64,000 nt of DNA from assembly GCF_000772105.1 (NCBI RefSeq), contig NZ_CP009354.1, positions 62,001-126,000 on the forward strand, read 5' to 3'. The first letter of the stretch is position 1. The number at the start of each line of letters is the position of its first letter. The stretch comes from Vibrio tubiashii ATCC 19109 (GTDB lineage Bacteria; Pseudomonadota; Gammaproteobacteria; Enterobacterales; Vibrionaceae). A program made the position numbers and the translations under genes. This document shows positions 49,095 to 59,313 of this stretch, one piece after another. The notes under the pieces were generated by a model. It ran no database searches. It saw only the letters and a program-made list of their open reading frames with translations, and was not told the DNA's origin.

Positions 49095-50045
49095 CTATTG
49101 ATAACGAGAGTTGGTTAGCGTTTCATCTGGCTGCGATTTGAAGCGTTTGTGTAGCCACATCCACTGCTCTGGAGCACGCATAATAATCTCTTCGACAAAT
49201 TTATTCATATATGCCGCAGCGGCGGTTTCATCTTTTTTCGGGTAGTCAGGCTCAATATTCTTATCAGCGATAATTTCGTACTTACCTTGGCTGTTTCTAA
49301 AGCCAGAGCCCGGGATAATGGCACACTTACTGGTGTAGGCAAGAATGCTCGTCCCTGTTGTGGTGCAGGCCTCTTCAACGGCAAAGAATGGCACAAACAC
49401 GGATTTGTTATGACCGTAATCTTGATCTGGCAGATAGAAAAGGCGATGTCCCTGACGCAACACGCGAATCATCTGCTTAAGGTCGGTACGGTAGATAAGT
49501 TTGTTGCCATTACGTGTGCGACCACGATATTGAATGAATTCATAGGCTGGGTTGCTATGCGGGCGGTAAGCGCCATAGCCTTGTAAACCCAATACTCCAA
49601 AGGCTCGTGCGGTGATCTCAAGGTTGAGGGCATGAACACAACAAAGCAAGACACCTTTGCCTTCTTTACCTAAGCGCTTGAGCTCTTCAACGTCTTTAGT
49701 CTGTAAAATACGTTTAAAGCGCCACGTCGGCCAAAACCAGGTAATCCCTGTTTCAATTAAGGCCATACCGGTATTTTTGAAGTTTTCTGCAACGCTTTTG
49801 TCGATCTCACTTTGTGACATGTCTGGAAAAGCGAGTTCGAAGTTTCTTCTCGCGACATGTACACGGGATTTGCCAAAGCGCATCCCTAAACGACCTATGC
49901 TTTGCCCCAAACGCAGTAATAGCGGGTAAGGGAGAACATTAACAATCAATGCGAGCAGTCCAAAGCCGAGCCAAACTCCCCAGTTTCTCGGGTGTAGTAA
50001 GGAAAGGGTAAATGGAGGCGGTTGATTGTATTTATCTTTACTCAT
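49095..50045 (-). CDS. lpxL: Lipid A secondary acyltransferase LpxL
   Basis: 316 residues. Membrane anchor about 18-40; catalytic HALNLE (H-x4-E, about 138-143), then YRPHSNPAYEFIQYRGRTRNG-type and FYLPDQDYGHNKSVFVPFF motifs. It acylates Kdo2-lipid IVA before the second acyltransferase acts. It starts 5 bases after the slmA stop and ends 15 bases before lpxN, so the three are one transcription unit. Confidence 0.92.
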   Translation of the reverse strand: MSKDKYNQPPPFTLSLLHPRNWGVWLGFGLLALIVNVLPYPLLLRLGQSIGRLGMRFGKSRVHVARRNFELAFPDMSQSEIDKSVAENFKNTGMALIETGITWFWPTWRFKRILQTKDVEELKRLGKEGKGVLLCCVHALNLEITARAFGVLGLQGYGAYRPHSNPAYEFIQYRGRTRNGNKLIYRTDLKQMIRVLRQGHRLFYLPDQDYGHNKSVFVPFFAVEEACTTTGTSILAYTSKCAIIPGSGFRNSQGKYEIIADKNIEPDYPKKDETAAAAYMNKFVEEIIMRAPEQWMWLHKRFKSQPDETLTNSRYQ

Positions 50046-50050
50046 AGTGT

Positions 50051-50641
50051 TTACTTAATTTGTGCGCTTAACAGTGCCCAGTATTCTTCAAAGTTTGCAG
50101 TCGGTTGGTATTTAAAATCAGAGCGAACGAATCGGTTTAAGCTTCCTTCTACCTGACCAAGCAGTTGGGCGGCTAATACTTTCTCATCAACAGGAAATGC
50201 TTTTCCTTCACGCAGCATACGCTCACGCAGGATCTGACGGATAGAGGTTTCAATACGCTCAAATAGTTGATTGATACGGTCGCGCAAGCGTTCATTTTCA
50301 AACATTAGTGCGTGACCAGACAAAATACGGCTCAGACCTGGATTACGCTCAGCAAAGGCTAGAATCAATTGCAGTACGAGTCGAATTCGAGTCAGAGTGT
50401 CTTTCTCTTCATCCAGAATACGGTTGATGCGCGACATTAGAGACTCTTCGATAAACTCGATTAAGCCTTCGAACATGCGCGCTTTACTTGGAAAGTGTCT
50501 ATACAGCGCGGCTTCTGAAACGCCAACTTGCTTAGCGAGTTTTGCGGTTGTAATGCGTGAAGCGCCTTCGTTGGACTCCAGCATTTCAGCCAATGCTTGC
50601 AAAATTTCATCTCGGCGGTTGGTTTTTCTTGTTCCGGCCAT
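50051..50641 (-). CDS. slmA: Nucleoid occlusion factor SlmA
   Basis: TetR-fold DNA-binding protein that blocks FtsZ assembly over the chromosome. 196 residues. The helix-turn-helix is [20 protein letters not shown] (about 31-50); the rest is the all-helical TetR-type dimer and FtsZ-binding region. ATG 50641. First gene of the lpxL-lpxN unit, linking division control with lipid A genes by position. Confidence 0.96.
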   Translation of the reverse strand: MAGTRKTNRRDEILQALAEMLESNEGASRITTAKLAKQVGVSEAALYRHFPSKARMFEGLIEFIEESLMSRINRILDEEKDTLTRIRLVLQLILAFAERNPGLSRILSGHALMFENERLRDRINQLFERIETSIRQILRERMLREGKAFPVDEKVLAAQLLGQVEGSLNRFVRSDFKYQPTANFEEYWALLSAQIK

Positions 50642-50676
50642 GAACCTTTTTCCTTATTGTTACCATTCTGAATAAA

Positions 50677-50700
50677 GCTTTGAGCAAAAAAGCTCAAAGC
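50677..50700 (-). terminator. Possible terminator of coaBC
   Basis: GCTTTGAGC and GCTCAAAGC form a perfect 9-bp stem around six A. On the minus strand it lies about 64 bases past the coaBC stop and is followed by TTTATT, a short T-rich run. It also sits about 36 bases upstream of the slmA start. Confidence 0.55.
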
Positions 50701-50763
50701 CAACAACTTATGACGATTCCATTTATCGCGAAGGTTTGTTCTTCTTGAGAATAAATATGAGCT

Positions 50764-51969
50764 TTACGCTTCTAGTTTTTTCGCGATTGTCGTGATGATT
50801 TGCGAGGCAATTTGTTGCTTCGACGCAAGGGTAAGTGATTGCTTACCATCTTTCCAGTATACGGTGATTGCGTTGTCGTTGCTATTGAAGCCTTGTCCTT
50901 CGACAGAGACATCGTTAGCACAAATCATATCAAGATTCTTCTTGCTGAGCTTTGTACGAGCGTAGTGTTCTACGTCTTGAGTTTCGGCAGCAAACCCAAC
51001 AGTAAATGGTCGAGATTCACTGAGAGCAGCGACAGAAGCGATAATATCGGGATTTTTCACCATAGTGATGGTCATTTGATCGCTATCATCGGTCTTTTTG
51101 ATTTTTTGCTCGGCGATGGATTCAGGGCGATAGTCAGCAACCGCGGCACAGCCGATAAAGATGTCATGAGTTTTTGCTTGCTCTATCGCAGCGTTATACA
51201 TGCTTTGCGCACTGTCGACATCAATACGCTCTACACCTGCTGGTGTCGTTAGGGATACTGGGCCAGAAACGAGTGTTACTTTTGCTCCCTGTGCCACTGC
51301 AGCTTGCGCCAATGCAAAGCCCATTTTTCCAGAACTGTGGTTAGAGATGTAGCGCACTGGATCGATCGCTTCACGGGTTGGGCCTGCCGTAATCACCACG
51401 GATTTGCCTTTCAGTGGCTTATCAGCAAAAAACTGTTCACAACGCTCGACGAGCTGCATTGGTTCTAACATGCGCCCAGGGCCCACATCCCCACACGCTT
51501 GTTCGCCTGCCGCAGGGCCCCAAACATGCATACCACGACGCGCTAGGGTAGAGATATTCTCTTGGGTGGCGATATTGCGATACATCTGCTGATTCATCGC
51601 TGGCGAGATGGCAATGGGTGAGTCGGTGGCAAGCACTAATGTCGTGAGCAAATCGTTACCCATACCTGCGCTCATGCGGGCAATTAAATCCGCGGTTGCC
51701 GGTGCAAGTAGGACAAGATCAGCCCACTTGGCAAGCTCGATATGCCCCATAGAGGCTTCTGCAGCAGGATCGAGTAGGCTATCAGAGACAGGTCTGCCAG
51801 AGACGGCCTGCATGGTAAGTGGGGTAATAAATTCTTTAGCTGCTTTGGTCATAACCACTTGAACCTGCGCGCCACGTTCAATAAGGCGGCGAGTCAGTTC
51901 AGCACATTTGTAAGCAGCGATACCACCACTAATACCTAATAGGATCTTTTTACCTGCGAATGTTTGCAT
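50764..51969 (-). CDS. coaBC: Bifunctional phosphopantothenoylcysteine decarboxylase/synthase
   Basis: Two steps of coenzyme A synthesis. 401 residues. The CoaC flavoprotein half (1-~185) has [12 protein letters not shown], the SPAMNQQMY motif and the clamp Cys in [10 protein letters not shown] (about 159). The CoaB half (~190-400) begins with [20 protein letters not shown] and has the KIKK motif (EQKIKKTDD) and NPDI. ATG 51969 has AAGGA upstream. Divergent from radC, as in other gammaproteobacteria. Confidence 0.97.
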   Translation of the reverse strand: MQTFAGKKILLGISGGIAAYKCAELTRRLIERGAQVQVVMTKAAKEFITPLTMQAVSGRPVSDSLLDPAAEASMGHIELAKWADLVLLAPATADLIARMSAGMGNDLLTTLVLATDSPIAISPAMNQQMYRNIATQENISTLARRGMHVWGPAAGEQACGDVGPGRMLEPMQLVERCEQFFADKPLKGKSVVITAGPTREAIDPVRYISNHSSGKMGFALAQAAVAQGAKVTLVSGPVSLTTPAGVERIDVDSAQSMYNAAIEQAKTHDIFIGCAAVADYRPESIAEQKIKKTDDSDQMTITMVKNPDIIASVAALSESRPFTVGFAAETQDVEHYARTKLSKKNLDMICANDVSVEGQGFNSNDNAITVYWKDGKQSLTLASKQQIASQIITTIAKKLEA

Positions 51970-52208
51970 GATGATCTTCCTTAAAATTTCTGCCCGTAAG
52001 ATACCACGGCTGATATTTACGTGCCTAGGGTCGCTATCTGAGTTATTAAATTTGAAAGTTGATTTGGTGCAAAGTTTGCCACACCTCTATAGCTACAGTG
52101 TTTCAAGCTCTGCGCTTAGTTAATCGCACTGTCTCTTGCTCGGTTTTATCTATGATGCCTTCTTTAATTACTCTAACTTTTGCTGAGTTCACTACTGATG
52201 GGATATAG

Positions 52209-52877
52209 ATGAACGCTTTACCAAAAGAATCCATGCCTAGAGAAAAGCTGCTATCACATGGCCCGCAATCGCTAACGGACGCCGAGCTGCTGGCGATATT
52301 TTTAAGAACGGGTACTCAAGGAATGAATGTTCTGGCTCTATCAGACCATTTGATTAAGGAATTTGGCTCACTCAGAGCGCTTTTTTCTGCTGACTTAGAC
52401 CATTTTTGTCGCCATAAAGGGCTCGGTGTCGCTAAATATGTTCAACTGCAAGCGGTACTAGAAATGACCCAACGCTACTTAGCTGAGACGCTAAAGCGTG
52501 GTGATGCCTTAACCAGCCCTGAACAAACGAAACTCTATCTATCTGGACTACTCAGAGATAAGCAGAGAGAAGAATTCTTTGTGCTCTTTTTAGACAATCA
52601 ACATCGGGTTATATGTGGAGAGCCTCTGTTTCAAGGAACGATAGATGCTGCCTCTGTGTACCCAAGAGAAGTCGTTAAGCGCGCTTTAGAGCACAATTCA
52701 GCGGCTCTGATTTTGGCCCATAATCACCCGTCAGGTGTTGCAGAGCCTAGCCAAAGCGATCGACGAATAACCCGCCGAATCAGTGATGCGTTAGCGCTGG
52801 TGGACATCCGCGTACTAGACCACTTTGTGGTTGGCGATGGAGAGATTGTTTCCTTTGCGGAGCGCGGTTGGATTTAA
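52209..52877 (+). CDS. radC: RadC family JAB-domain protein
   Basis: 222 residues. Helix-hairpin-helix-like N-terminal region (about 1-90; [20 protein letters not shown]) and a JAMM metal site HNHPSG followed by SQSD (about 175-190). The old link with DNA repair in E. coli has been withdrawn; the function is uncertain. The start could be Met1 or Met9. The next gene is rpmB after a 276-bp leader. Confidence 0.93.
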   Translation: MNALPKESMPREKLLSHGPQSLTDAELLAIFLRTGTQGMNVLALSDHLIKEFGSLRALFSADLDHFCRHKGLGVAKYVQLQAVLEMTQRYLAETLKRGDALTSPEQTKLYLSGLLRDKQREEFFVLFLDNQHRVICGEPLFQGTIDAASVYPREVVKRALEHNSAALILAHNHPSGVAEPSQSDRRITRRISDALALVDIRVLDHFVVGDGEIVSFAERGWI

Positions 52878-52997
52878 ATCACATTTTTAGTTGTGAGTTC
52901 GCTGATTTCTGCTACAATCCCCCGACATTTTTTAGCACATAAATCAGCTCTGCCTAAAAAAGATCACGAAAACCTGTAAAAAGGATCTGTTCGGGTC

Positions 52998-53026
52998 TTG
53001 AGCAATGCTACTCAAGTTAGTATAAT
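52998..53026 (+). promoter_or_regulatory. Sigma-70 promoter of rpmB-rpmG
   Basis: TTGAGC (52998-53003), a 17-base spacer, then a perfect TATAAT (53021-53026) followed by the GC-rich GCGCGACC, which resembles the discriminator of stringently controlled ribosomal promoters. It lies 128 bases before the rpmB start, so the mRNA has a leader of about 120 bases. Confidence 0.8.
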
Positions 53027-53153
53027 GCGCGACCTTTGATAGCCTTGTATGGGTTTCCATAGCGGTATAAGACCTCAAACTTCTAATTTAGAAACTGAGA
53101 GGTTCGGCCACCAAGGTTGATATCGAGCTGAAACGATTTTGGAGAAGACATTC

Positions 53154-53390
53154 ATGTCACGAGTATGCCAAGTAACTGGTAAGCGTCCAGTAACGGGTAA
53201 CAACCGTTCACACGCACGCAATGCTACTAAGCGTCGTTTTCTGCCGAACCTACAAACTCATCGTTTCTGGGTAGAGAGCGAAAAACGTTTTGTTAAACTA
53301 CGTCTATCTGCTAAAGGTATGCGTATCATCGATAAGAAAGGCATTGATGCTGTTCTTGTTGATATCCGTGCAAACGGCGTAAACGTTTAA
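53154..53390 (+). CDS. rpmB: 50S ribosomal protein L28
   Basis: 78 residues from ATG 53154 ([17 protein letters not shown]), with GGAGAAG about 7-13 bases upstream; the upstream TTG 53139 in the same frame is not conserved. Highly basic, full length. Its long leader with a strong promoter may allow control by growth rate. rpmG follows 13 bases later. Confidence 0.99.
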   Translation: MSRVCQVTGKRPVTGNNRSHARNATKRRFLPNLQTHRFWVESEKRFVKLRLSAKGMRIIDKKGIDAVLVDIRANGVNV

Positions 53391-53403
53391 GAGGAAATAG
53401 ACA

Positions 53404-53574
53404 ATGGCAAAGAAAGGCGTACGTGAGAAAATCCGTCTAGTATCTTCTGCAGGTACTGGTCACTTCTACACGACTGATAAGAACAAGCGTAACATGCCAG
53501 GCAAATTTGAGATCAAAAAGTTTGATCCAGTAGTTCGCCAGCACGTTATGTACAAAGAAGCTAAAATCAAGTAA
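53404..53574 (+). CDS. rpmG: 50S ribosomal protein L33
   Basis: 56 residues, [20 protein letters not shown] to the end KEAKIK. AAGAGGA precedes ATG 53404. It is the zinc-free form: no Cys pairs are present. Second gene of the rpmBG operon; terminator 40 bases on. Confidence 0.99.
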
Positions 53575-53613
53575 TTGATTCTTCTTTGAACTTCCTTCGG
53601 GAAGCGTGAATTG

Positions 53614-53647
53614 AAACCCAATCATAGTAATATGGTTGGGTTTTTTA
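53614..53647 (+). terminator. Intrinsic terminator of rpmBG
   Basis: AACCCAA and TTGGGTT arms around an AT-rich loop with a six-T run. Confidence 0.88.
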
Positions 53648-53650
53648 TTG

Positions 53651-53747
53651 CGTAGAGAACGGGAACGCTGCGCTTATGGAAAACGGGATCGGGCTTCGCC
53701 CTGCGAGAAATCTAGACTTGACACCTTAACCATGCTCAAGCAACGTT
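53651..53747 (+). repeat. Octamer-element leader, locus D
   Basis: GAGAACGGGAACGCTGCGCTTATGGAAAACGGGATCGGGCTTCGCCCT uses the same modules as loci A, B and E, but in a shuffled and partly duplicated order; ATCTAGACTTGACACC corresponds to the CTAGAGTTGACTCT module. The strong GGGTTGAC hairpin is absent. Confidence 0.72.
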
Positions 53748-54147
53748 AGCTCTCCAGCTCTCCAGCTCTCCAGCTCTCCAGCTCTCCAGCTCTCCAGCTC
53801 TCCAGCTCTCCAGCTCTCCAGCTCTCCAGCTCTCCAGCTCTCCAGCTCTCCAGCTCTCCAGCTCTCCAGCTCTCCAGCTCTCCAGCTCTCCAGCTCTCCC
53901 AGCTCTCCAGCTCTCCAGCTCTCCAGCTCTCCAGCTCTCCAGCTCTCCAGCTCTCCAGCTCTCCAGCTCTCCAGCTCTCCAGCTCTCCAGCTCTCCAGCT
54001 CTCCAGCTCTCCAGCTCTCCAGCTCTCCAGCTCTCCAGCTCTCCAGCTCTCCAGCTCTCCAGCTCTCCAGCTCTCCAGCTCTCCAGCTCTCCAGCTCTCC
54101 AGCTCTCCAGCTCTCCAGCTCTCCAGTTCTCCAGTTCTCCAGCTCTC
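53748..54147 (+). repeat. Tandem octamer array D: CTCCAGCT, about 50 copies
   Basis: About 400 bp of AGCTCTCC units. One unit has an extra C (CCC at 53898-53900). The right end carries two CTCCAGTT units (about 54121-54136), which are intermediate between CTCCAGCT and the ATCCAGTT type of arrays A and E. With the leader it fills most of the 632-bp gap after rpmG. Copy number may be understated if reads collapsed. Confidence 0.97.
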
Positions 54148-54206
54148 GCCTAACTACCTCTTTTCTGCTACTTTTGAGTCAGTTAAAAGCAGAGAAGTCA
54201 GACACT

Positions 54207-54689
54207 ATGCGAGTTTCCCCTTCACGTCGTAGACGTTGGAACAACATCCTTATGTTAGGCATCATTGCGTTTATCGCTTTGCTTAACCTTCCTACTTTGA
54301 TCAAAACCTATCTACTTGAGCCGACGGTGGTTGAAAGCCCTTATCCGTATTTGTTAAACCCTCAGGCTGAGTTACAGGCATTACATTTTTCTGATTGGTC
54401 ATTGGAGAAAAACCAAGGACGTTGGCGTAGTACCGTCCATACCGCCATTCCTGAACAGGAGCTTGCCCAGCGTTGGATTGATTTGGTGGGCACTGAAGTA
54501 TCTCAAGATAACTTCGATAGCTTAAAGCCTCAGCTTAGTCGCCCCAGCTCAATTGAAGCATGGTATTTAGATCAGGAAGAGCCACAAAGGATCACTTATT
54601 ACCAAACCCCACAATTTTGGTTACTGAAAAACTGGCAAGACAAGTGGATAGCCATTTCGGTTGAACCTCGCTATCTTATGCCTGAGTAA
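54207..54689 (+). CDS. Hypothetical single-pass membrane protein
   Basis: 160 residues from ATG 54207 (MRVSPSRRRRWNNILMLG); the TTG at 54174 is an alternative. A basic start is followed by one hydrophobic segment (about 15-33), then a soluble domain with several Trp and the pattern SIEAWYLDQEEPQRITYYQ. I do not recognise a family; it appears to be a conserved neighbour of mutM. Its upstream DNA is array D, with about 60 bases between array and start and no clear promoter there. mutM follows 36 bp later, so the two may be an operon. Confidence 0.72.
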   Translation: MRVSPSRRRRWNNILMLGIIAFIALLNLPTLIKTYLLEPTVVESPYPYLLNPQAELQALHFSDWSLEKNQGRWRSTVHTAIPEQELAQRWIDLVGTEVSQDNFDSLKPQLSRPSSIEAWYLDQEEPQRITYYQTPQFWLLKNWQDKWIAISVEPRYLMPE

Positions 54690-54725
54690 ATCCACACTTT
54701 GTGTAGTATGCGATAGGAATAATTG

Positions 54726-55532
54726 ATGCCTGAATTACCTGAAGTTGAAGTAAGCCGAATGGGGATCTCGCCTCACCTAATTGGTCAAACGGTGGCTAAA
54801 CTGACATTTCGTACCCCTAAGCTGCGTTGGGACATACCAGCAGAGCTGAAAAAAATGGAAGGGCAGGTCATTCGAGGGATTACTCGCAGAGCCAAGTATT
54901 TATTGATCGAAACCGATGCAGGTAGCGCGATTGTCCATCTTGGGATGTCTGGCTCACTAAGAGTGCTAGACGCTGAGATCTCACCGGCTAAACATGATCA
55001 TGTTGATCTGAAGTTAGCTAACGGGAAGGTGCTGCGCTATAACGATCCAAGACGATTTGGCGCTTGGCTATGGACAGAAGATGGTACTCATGCAGCACTA
55101 GGTAGTATGGGGCCTGAGCCGCTAACCCCTGAATTCAATGCCGATTATATTGCTGAAAAGGCCGCGAATAAGCGCGTTGCGGTGAAGCAATTTATTATGG
55201 ATAACAAAGTCGTGGTTGGCGTAGGCAACATCTACGCTAATGAGTCGCTATTTAGTTCCGGTATCCATCCCACACGACCTGCCGGAAAGCTAACGGCGAA
55301 AGAGTGGGAATTATTAGTCAAAGAGATTAAACGAGTACTGAATACTGCAATCAAACAAGGTGGAACGACGCTAAAAGATTTCGCTCAAGCTGATGGAAAG
55401 CCAGGTTACTTTGCACAAGAACTGCAAGTTTATGGCAAATCAGGCGAGCCCTGCCCAACCTGTGGCGAACTTATCGAAGAGCAGAAGATCGGTCAGCGCA
55501 ATACGTTTTTTTGTAATAGTTGTCAGAAATAG
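54726..55532 (+). CDS. mutM: Formamidopyrimidine-DNA glycosylase MutM
   Basis: Removes 8-oxoguanine and other oxidised purines and cleaves the abasic site. 268 residues from ATG 54726; the new N-terminus PELPEVE has catalytic Pro1 and Glu2. Lys in RRAKYLL (about 57) is conserved. The DNA-binding helix-two-turn-helix lies near [12 protein letters not shown] (about 165) and the C-terminal zinc finger has CPTCGEL...FFCNSC. Ends at octamer locus E. Confidence 0.97.
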   Translation: MPELPEVEVSRMGISPHLIGQTVAKLTFRTPKLRWDIPAELKKMEGQVIRGITRRAKYLLIETDAGSAIVHLGMSGSLRVLDAEISPAKHDHVDLKLANGKVLRYNDPRRFGAWLWTEDGTHAALGSMGPEPLTPEFNADYIAEKAANKRVAVKQFIMDNKVVVGVGNIYANESLFSSGIHPTRPAGKLTAKEWELLVKEIKRVLNTAIKQGGTTLKDFAQADGKPGYFAQELQVYGKSGEPCPTCGELIEEQKIGQRNTFFCNSCQK

Positions 55533-55534
55533 AG

Positions 55535-55620
55535 AGCGGAGCGGACTACGTCCTTCGGGAACGGGCTTCGCCCTTCTGGAAAACTAGAGTTGACTCTTCA
55601 ACTACAGCGGAGCAACTTCA
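55535..55620 (+). repeat. Octamer-element leader, locus E
   Basis: GCGGAGCGGACTACGTCC, TCGGGAACGGGCTTCGCCCT and CTGGAAAACTAGAGTTGACTCT in order, then a small AGTTGA/TCAACT stem (55588-55603). This is the cleanest version of the leader in the window and begins two bases after the mutM stop. Confidence 0.78.
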
Positions 55621-55684
55621 GTTATCCAGTTATCCAGTTATCCAGTTATCCAGTTATCCAGTTATCCAGTTATCCAGTTATCCA
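55621..55684 (+). repeat. Tandem octamer array E: GTTATCCA, 8 copies
   Basis: Eight perfect units ending at the base before the coaD stop codon (TTA, 55685-55687). Same unit as array A. Confidence 0.97.
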
Positions 55685-56227
<543 letters not shown>

Positions 56228-56285
56228 TCACAATTACCCACTGAAGCCGTTATCATTGGAACAAAAGATAGATGTGGATTGAGTG

Positions 56286-57320
56286 ATGAAAAAAATACTG
56301 GTAGTGAGAAACGACAAAATCGGCGACTTTATGTTGGCATGGCCGAGCTTTGCCATGCTTAAAGCCTCGCTACCAGATTGTCAGGTTACAGCTCTGGTGC
56401 CTAAATATACGGTTGCGCTTGCTAAGCTATGCCCGTGGATTGACCATGTGCTTGTCGACCCGACAAAGAATGCTTCAAAACAAGCTCAGAAAGATCTGAT
56501 TGAGCAGATTCGTCACGAGCAGTTTGATGCTTCGATTAACTTGTTCTCTACTACTTATAACGCCAAGTTAGTTTGGAAGGGCAAGATTCCTTATCGCTTA
56601 GCTCCCGCAACTAAGCTCGCGCAGATCTTTTATAATAAGCGCATTAAGCAAAAACGTTCACAATCGGCTAAGCCAGAGTTTGAATACAACCTAGATCTTA
56701 TTCGCGCCTTTTTAAGTGATATTGGTAAGCCTATCGTTGAACCTTCAGCCCCTTACTTATCATTTAGCTCGCAGCAGTTAGAGCAGCAAAAAAACAAGCT
56801 AGCGCAACAACTCGAATTAGATATAAACCAGCCTTGGGTCTATGTCCATGCGGGTAGTGGTGGCTCTGCAAATAATCTTTCTTTAGAGCAATACACACAG
56901 CTTGTCAGCGATTTAGCGGGTGAATTTGAAGTGGTTTTAACCGCTGGGCCAGGTGAAGAACAAAAAGCGGCTGAGTTACAAAAACTGATGGCAGAGCGTG
57001 GCCGAAGTGCTGTGCTTTACGATAAGAATGATGGCTTAGTTGACTTCTCTTGCTCGATTGCTTGTGCCGATATGTTTATCGCAGGCTCAACTGGGCCGTT
57101 ACATATTGCGGCGGCGATCGATGTGCCAACCGTTGGTTTCTTCCCAAGTAAACGTTCTGCCACGCCACTACGTTGGCGACCGATTAACTCAGAAGGGAAT
57201 CATATCGCTTTTTGCCCACCACAAGCTGAAGATAAAGCAAGCCAGGAAGATATGGCGCGTATTGATGTCGAAAAGGTGTTGGAAGAGTTACAGCCTTGGG
57301 CTAATGCTAAATTAGCATAG
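56286..57320 (+). CDS. Glycosyltransferase family 9 (heptosyltransferase-like)
   Basis: 344 residues. The N-terminal Rossmann half begins KILVVRNDKIGDFMLAWPSF, the GT9 signature for ADP-heptose:LPS heptosyltransferases. The C-terminal half has VYVHAGSGGSANNLS and the FIAGSTGPLHIAAAI motif. Likely LPS inner core transferase, donor ADP-heptose; exact acceptor unknown. ATG 56286 follows an overlapping GTG by one codon. Divergent from coaD with 82 bp between. Confidence 0.88.
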   Translation: MKKILVVRNDKIGDFMLAWPSFAMLKASLPDCQVTALVPKYTVALAKLCPWIDHVLVDPTKNASKQAQKDLIEQIRHEQFDASINLFSTTYNAKLVWKGKIPYRLAPATKLAQIFYNKRIKQKRSQSAKPEFEYNLDLIRAFLSDIGKPIVEPSAPYLSFSSQQLEQQKNKLAQQLELDINQPWVYVHAGSGGSANNLSLEQYTQLVSDLAGEFEVVLTAGPGEEQKAAELQKLMAERGRSAVLYDKNDGLVDFSCSIACADMFIAGSTGPLHIAAAIDVPTVGFFPSKRSATPLRWRPINSEGNHIAFCPPQAEDKASQEDMARIDVEKVLEELQPWANAKLA

Positions 57321-57322
57321 AA

Positions 57323-57347
57323 AAGGCGACCTTATCGGTCGCCTTAC
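57323..57347. terminator. Terminator between convergent glycosyltransferase genes
   Basis: AAGGCGACC and GGTCGCCTT arms around TTATC. On the minus strand it is followed by TTTTC, so it is better suited to the minus-strand gene. Confidence 0.75.
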
Positions 57348-57358
57348 AATTCAAGCGT

Positions 57359-58144
57359 TCAAAATTTTTCAGGCATCTTGTCGGTTTCTGTTCGAATCCA
57401 TAAATCCGCATATTTGACAAAGGTAGAATGCGCAGAGAGTAGTGACAGCAGGAAGCCCTGTTTACCATCTAAAAAGCCGGCCTTAACGACATACATTTTC
57501 AAAAAGCAGCCTAATGCATGAAGGATACCTTGTGAGATACTGCTCTTTTTACCCTTTTTCTCTCGCTGCTCTGCCCACGCTTTCGCATAGCTTGCTGATT
57601 TAACTAAGTAATGGTTCATATCATTGTAAGTAAAGTGAATCAGGTCACCAGTAAGGTTTTCAACCTTCATCTCCCCAGTTACTTCGACTTTCTCGTGCAC
57701 CAAGGCGTCATTGTACTGAGTCAGTTTCGTTGGATATAAGCGCAGAACGCGGTCTGGGTACCAGCCACAATGACGAATATAACGACCAAACACCCAACTT
57801 AAGCGCGCGGTTTGATAGATGGTTGAAGGCTCATTATTAGCAACCGCCGCTAAAATGCTCTCTTTCAGTTCAGGCGTGACACGCTCATCAGCATCGAGCC
57901 ACAGAATATAATCTGACTCAACATAAGACTGCGCGATACGACGTTGGGGCCCAAACCCTGGCCACTCTTGATTGACGAAAAACTTGTCGGTAAAGGTTCG
58001 TGCCACTTGTTCGGTGTTGTCTGTACTTCCAGAGTCGAGGACGACAATTTCATCAACCCAGTCATGGACGGTTTCCAAGCAAGCTTTAAGATGCTGCGCT
58101 TCGTTTTTAACGATTAAGGCAACGGCAATGGTTGGTTTACTCAC
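57359..58144 (-). CDS. Glycosyltransferase family 2, WaaE/KdtX-like
   Basis: 261 residues. GT-A fold with [19 protein letters not shown] at the start, DSGSTDNT (about 37-44) and the metal-binding LDADERV (about 83-89), then the [19 protein letters not shown] stretch typical of WaaE/KdtX, which add a beta-1,4-glucose to heptose I. GTG start; its first base is the last base of the preceding gene's TAG, so translation is coupled. Confidence 0.86.
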   Translation of the reverse strand: MSKPTIAVALIVKNEAQHLKACLETVHDWVDEIVVLDSGSTDNTEQVARTFTDKFFVNQEWPGFGPQRRIAQSYVESDYILWLDADERVTPELKESILAAVANNEPSTIYQTARLSWVFGRYIRHCGWYPDRVLRLYPTKLTQYNDALVHEKVEVTGEMKVENLTGDLIHFTYNDMNHYLVKSASYAKAWAEQREKKGKKSSISQGILHALGCFLKMYVVKAGFLDGKQGFLLSLLSAHSTFVKYADLWIRTETDKMPEKF

Positions 58145-59220
58145 TAGGATACCTCTGGAGTGGATGATGGTAGGTTTAAATCAGAGACCACTTTATCAAA
58201 CATGGTGATAACTTGCTGAGCCTTAATGCGTTGCATCGCGTTTTTGTCTTTCACTCGTGCGCGCCAACTCAGCTCTTTTGATGTTTTGCCTGTCTCCGCT
58301 TGAATCGCTTCTTCATAGGCCGACACAACATAGTGGCGATACTGATAAGGCCCCGTTCGCTCTGGGTTATGATGAGCATATAGGCCAATAATAGGAGTGT
58401 TGACAGCATTTGCCATATGGGCTGGGCCTGTATCCGGTGCAACAACGAGATTGGCTTTATCTAATAGCGCTAACATCTCTTTGAGAGAACTTTTGCCAAC
58501 CAAGTTGTTCACTACAACATCAATTAAATTCTCGATTTTCGCGGCAAGATCTAGCTCTACCTGAGCAGGACTCCCAGCTAAAATAATACTCCAGCCTGCT
58601 TGGTGAGCATGTTGAATCAGTTTGGCATAACCTTCTGCTGTCCAGTTTTTATAGGCTTTACTCGCTGCCGGAACAATCACAAGGTTCGGCTTGGTCGCGT
58701 CAAGTTGAGCGGTTGCCCAAGCTAAATCATTCGCAGAGTAGTCAATCCGCCATTTCGGTGACATATCTTGCACACCGAGCGTTTCACCAAAGGCAAGTAG
58801 CCCATCGAGAACATGCATGGTTTGCGGGGAAGGGACTTTGACATTGGTAAACAAGTTTTGAAAGTCTTGGCTACGCGTGGCATCAAATCCGAGTTTGTAC
58901 TTCGCCTTTATTCCTAAAGTTGCAATGCTGGCTCTAAACGCGTATTGCATATGCAGGAGAGCGTCGAACCGATAATCTTTTAGCTCGCGCCACAGTGATT
59001 TATAGCCTGACCAGCCATCTTTTTTATCAAACACCACTACTGTGATGTTGTCTAAATCTTCAATTAGCTTTGCTTCCAGTTTGCCTGTTACCCAGACGAC
59101 TTCAGTCTCAGGCCATTGGCGCTGTATCGCTTGTACAGCCGCAACGGTATTACAGACGTCACCAATCGCAGACAAGCGCAGTATGCAGAGAGATTTAGGA
59201 GCAGAGGAAAAAAGTGGCAT
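58144..59220 (-). CDS. Glycosyltransferase family 9, OpsX-like heptosyltransferase I
   Basis: 358 residues. [20 protein letters not shown] at the N-terminus resembles OpsX-type heptosyltransferase I rather than WaaC/WaaF. The C-terminal half has [14 protein letters not shown] and [15 protein letters not shown]. Probably adds the first heptose to Kdo. Ends overlapping the WaaE-like gene. Divergent from kdkA by 93 bp. Confidence 0.86.
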   Translation of the reverse strand: MPLFSSAPKSLCILRLSAIGDVCNTVAAVQAIQRQWPETEVVWVTGKLEAKLIEDLDNITVVVFDKKDGWSGYKSLWRELKDYRFDALLHMQYAFRASIATLGIKAKYKLGFDATRSQDFQNLFTNVKVPSPQTMHVLDGLLAFGETLGVQDMSPKWRIDYSANDLAWATAQLDATKPNLVIVPAASKAYKNWTAEGYAKLIQHAHQAGWSIILAGSPAQVELDLAAKIENLIDVVVNNLVGKSSLKEMLALLDKANLVVAPDTGPAHMANAVNTPIIGLYAHHNPERTGPYQYRHYVVSAYEEAIQAETGKTSKELSWRARVKDKNAMQRIKAQQVITMFDKVVSDLNLPSSTPEVS

Positions 59221-59313
59221 AGTGATTTCAATTAGCGTGTATTAGCCAAGATTATGCAGAGAGGCTCAATAAATGTAAAATGGCGGCGCAAATAAATTGA
59301 GAGATCACCACGC

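Noticed and set aside
53748..54147. Possible CRISPR array
   Set aside because: The repeats are 8 bases, adjoin each other directly without unique spacers, and no cas genes are present. It is a tandem repeat.
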